From contig DJFA01000082.1 in the NCBI GenBank assembly GCA_002431975.1, forward strand, positions 1 to 7,902: a stretch of 7,902 nucleotides of DNA, read 5' to 3'. The position numbers were made by a program, and so were the translations under genes. Of the stretch, positions 6,566 to 7,902 are shown in pieces. The first letter of the stretch is position 1, and each line of letters begins with the position of its first letter. This DNA comes from Ruminococcus sp. UBA5884. Its GTDB lineage: Bacteria > Bacillota > Clostridia > Oscillospirales > Ruminococcaceae. Below the pieces are notes generated by a model. The model saw only the letters and a list, made by a program, of their open reading frames with translations, made no database searches and had not been told where the DNA came from.

Positions 6566-7726
6566 ATGTACAATATTCAGACATTAAATAAAATTGCAGC
6601 CTGCGGAACTGATATATTCAACAAGGATATCTATGCAGTTGCTGACAGTTTTGAAAATCCGGACGCTATAATGGTTCGTTCAGCTGCTATGCATGATATG
6701 GCTTTCGGTTCAAATCTCCTCGCTATTGCAAGAGCCGGTGCAGGTGTAAACAATATCCCTGTTGACAAATGTGCAGAAATGGGTATATGCGTTTTCAATA
6801 CTCCTGGTGCTAATGCAAATGCTGTAAAGGAACTCGTTATCGCTGGTCTTCTCCTTGCATCAAGAAATATTGCCGGTGCTATGGACTGGGTAAAAACTCT
6901 TAAAGGTGACGAAAATGCTCCTAAAGCTGTTGAAAAAGGCAAATCACAGTTCGTAGGCCCTGAAATTCAGGGAAAAACTCTTGGAATAATCGGTCTTGGA
7001 GCTATAGGCTGTCTGGTTGCAAATGCTGCTCTTGCTATCGGCATGAAAGTAGTTGGTGTTGACCCGTTCATGTCAGTAAATGCCGCTCTCAGACTCAATC
7101 CGGCTGTAAAGGTTGTAAATTCAAATGACGCTGTTTACGCTGAAGCTGACTATATTTCAATCCATGTTCCATGCAATGCTGATACAAAGGGCTTTGTAAA
7201 TGCTGAAGCTATCGCAAAGATGAAGGACGGCGTAAGAATCCTTAACTTTGCAAGAGGCGAACTCGTTAATGATGCTGACATTATCGCTGCAATCGAAAAC
7301 AAAAAAGTTGCAAGATATGTTACTGACTTCCCGAATGCAAATACAATCGGTGTTGACGGTATTGTTGCAATTCCTCACCTTGGAGCATCAACTCCTGAAA
7401 GTGAAGACAACTGTGCTGTTATGGCTGCCAATGAACTTATCGACTATATCGAAAACGGCAACATCACAAACAGTGTAAATCTTCCTAACGCTTCAATGAA
7501 TGCAACAGGAAAGAAAGTCTGCATTATACATAAAAATGTTCCGTCAATTATTTCCCAGATAACAGCTATTTTCGGAAACAATGGCGTGAATATTGAAAAT
7601 ATGCTTAATAAATCAAAGAAAGATTATGCATATACAATGATTGATGCTCAGTGCGATGCAGTATCAGATTCAGTTATTTCTGAAATCAATGCTGTTGACG
7701 GCGTAATCAAGGTAAGAGTTATCTGA
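6566..7726 (+). CDS. serA: D-3-phosphoglycerate dehydrogenase with C-terminal ACT domain (SerA)
   Basis: This 386-residue cytoplasmic enzyme oxidises 3-phosphoglycerate to 3-phosphohydroxypyruvate with NAD, the committed step of serine synthesis. The substrate domain begins with MVRSAAMHD (36-44) and ARAGAGVNNIPVDKC (55-69). The nucleotide-binding domain has GLGAIG (143-148) and D166 at the end of the second strand, which favours NAD over NADP. Active-site landmarks are R230 in FARGELVND and H271 in IPHLGAST. The loop where the family normally carries the catalytic Glu (the T-E-P motif of E. coli SerA) reads TDFPNANTIG, with no Glu. Residues about 316-386 form an ACT domain (HKNVPSIISQITAIFG ... 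VDGVIKVRVI), the usual site of serine feedback. The length fits the short bacterial form lacking the extra intervening domain of long-form PGDH. It has its own promoter and a strong terminator. A related hydroxyacid dehydrogenase is possible in principle, but the ACT domain and the nearby serC make SerA very likely. Confidence 0.96.
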   Translation: MYNIQTLNKIAACGTDIFNKDIYAVADSFENPDAIMVRSAAMHDMAFGSNLLAIARAGAGVNNIPVDKCAEMGICVFNTPGANANAVKELVIAGLLLASRNIAGAMDWVKTLKGDENAPKAVEKGKSQFVGPEIQGKTLGIIGLGAIGCLVANAALAIGMKVVGVDPFMSVNAALRLNPAVKVVNSNDAVYAEADYISIHVPCNADTKGFVNAEAIAKMKDGVRILNFARGELVNDADIIAAIENKKVARYVTDFPNANTIGVDGIVAIPHLGASTPESEDNCAVMAANELIDYIENGNITNSVNLPNASMNATGKKVCIIHKNVPSIISQITAIFGNNGVNIENMLNKSKKDYAYTMIDAQCDAVSDSVISEINAVDGVIKVRVI

Positions 7727-7743
7727 TTTATATAAAAATAACT

Positions 7744-7779
7744 GCGGTCATTGATTATTTTATCAATGACCGCTTTTTT
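7744..7779 (+). terminator. Strong rho-independent terminator of serA
   Basis: A perfect 12-bp stem (GCGGTCATTGAT at 7744-7755 with ATCAATGACCGC at 7762-7773) encloses a 6-base loop and is followed at once by six T residues. It begins 17 bases after the serA TGA. Confidence 0.95.
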
Positions 7780-7790
7780 ATTGTTATGAA

Positions 7791-7823
7791 TTTGCGGGGG
7801 CGACCATTGACCGCCCCTGCATA
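7791..7823 (+). repeat. Palindromic GGGGCGACCATTG element, first copy
   Basis: The core GCGGGGGCG (7794-7802) pairs with CGCCCCTGC (7812-7820) with one G-T mismatch, around the 9-base loop ACCATTGAC. Its left 19 bases (7791-7809) match 7883-7901 at 17 positions. It is strikingly GC-rich against AT-rich surroundings, which suggests a REP-like dispersed element rather than local sequence. A T run follows after four bases, so it might also back up the serA terminator. Confidence 0.7.
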
Positions 7824-7857
7824 ATTTTTTTATTTTGCTTTACTCTTATCAGCTTTT

Positions 7858-7872
7858 TTTAACGCAAATTCG
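7858..7872 (+). repeat. 15-base direct repeat, right copy
   Basis: TTTAACGCAAATTCG here is identical to positions 1-15 of the window. Its inner 9 bases CGCAAATTC (7863-7871) are also the reverse complement of GAATTTGCG at 7788-7796, which overlaps the left edge of the first palindromic element. The repeat therefore seems tied to that element family. Confidence 0.75.
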
Positions 7873-7882
7873 ATGATTATTA

Positions 7883-7902
7883 TTTGTAGGGGCGACCATT
7901 GG
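7883..7902 (+). repeat. Palindromic GGGGCGACCATTG element, second copy cut by the window end
   Basis: TTTGTAGGGGCGACCATTG repeats the left arm and loop of the element at 7791-7809 with two mismatches. The window ends before the right arm, so pairing cannot be checked here. Confidence 0.65.

Noticed and set aside
6631..6942. 103-residue open frame on the minus strand inside serA
   Set aside because: It is a shadow of the strongly conserved serA reading frame with no family features of its own.

Overview
The window looks like chromosomal DNA from a low-GC Gram-positive anaerobe of the Ruminococcus / Oscillospiraceae type that degrades plant fibre. The reasons are a secreted, dockerin-bearing GH26 enzyme (the hallmark of cellulosome-forming Clostridia), AT-rich intergenic regions, strong AGGAGG-type ribosome binding sites and four sigma-A-like promoters with 17-base spacers. 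The species cannot be fixed from the sequence alone.

Layout, left to right. A terminator (23-58) closes a leftward gene (75-2402) for an exported modular mannanase: signal peptide, CBM35-like module, GH26 catalytic domain, two copies of an unassigned small beta-rich module, and a C-terminal type I dockerin. A 290-base divergent intergenic region (2403-2692) carries one promoter for each direction. The rightward gene (2693-4750) encodes a 685-residue membrane-anchored, very acidic protein of unknown function with a YDDTD pentapeptide tandem repeat. Next come serC (4847-5938), a small unassigned acidic protein gene (6015-6488) and serA (6566-7726). A strong terminator follows serA. The right end (7727-7902) is non-coding and holds copies of a GGGGCGACCATTG palindromic repeat. 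A 15-base sequence in this right-end region also occurs at the extreme left edge of the window.

How the genes relate. SerA and SerC catalyse the first two steps of the phosphorylated serine pathway (3-phosphoglycerate to 3-phosphohydroxypyruvate to phosphoserine). They are adjacent except for the small gene, but each has its own promoter, so they form a cluster rather than a strict operon. The small gene between them has no convincing promoter and probably depends on readthrough from serC past a hairpin. The mannanase belongs to extracellular polysaccharide breakdown and is functionally separate. The 685-residue protein is an envelope protein by topology, and nothing ties it to either neighbour beyond position.

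I see no defence system, CRISPR array, transposase, phage gene, tRNA or rRNA. The least explained items are the duplicated module in the mannanase, the 685-residue anchored protein, the small protein inside the serine cluster and the edge repeats.
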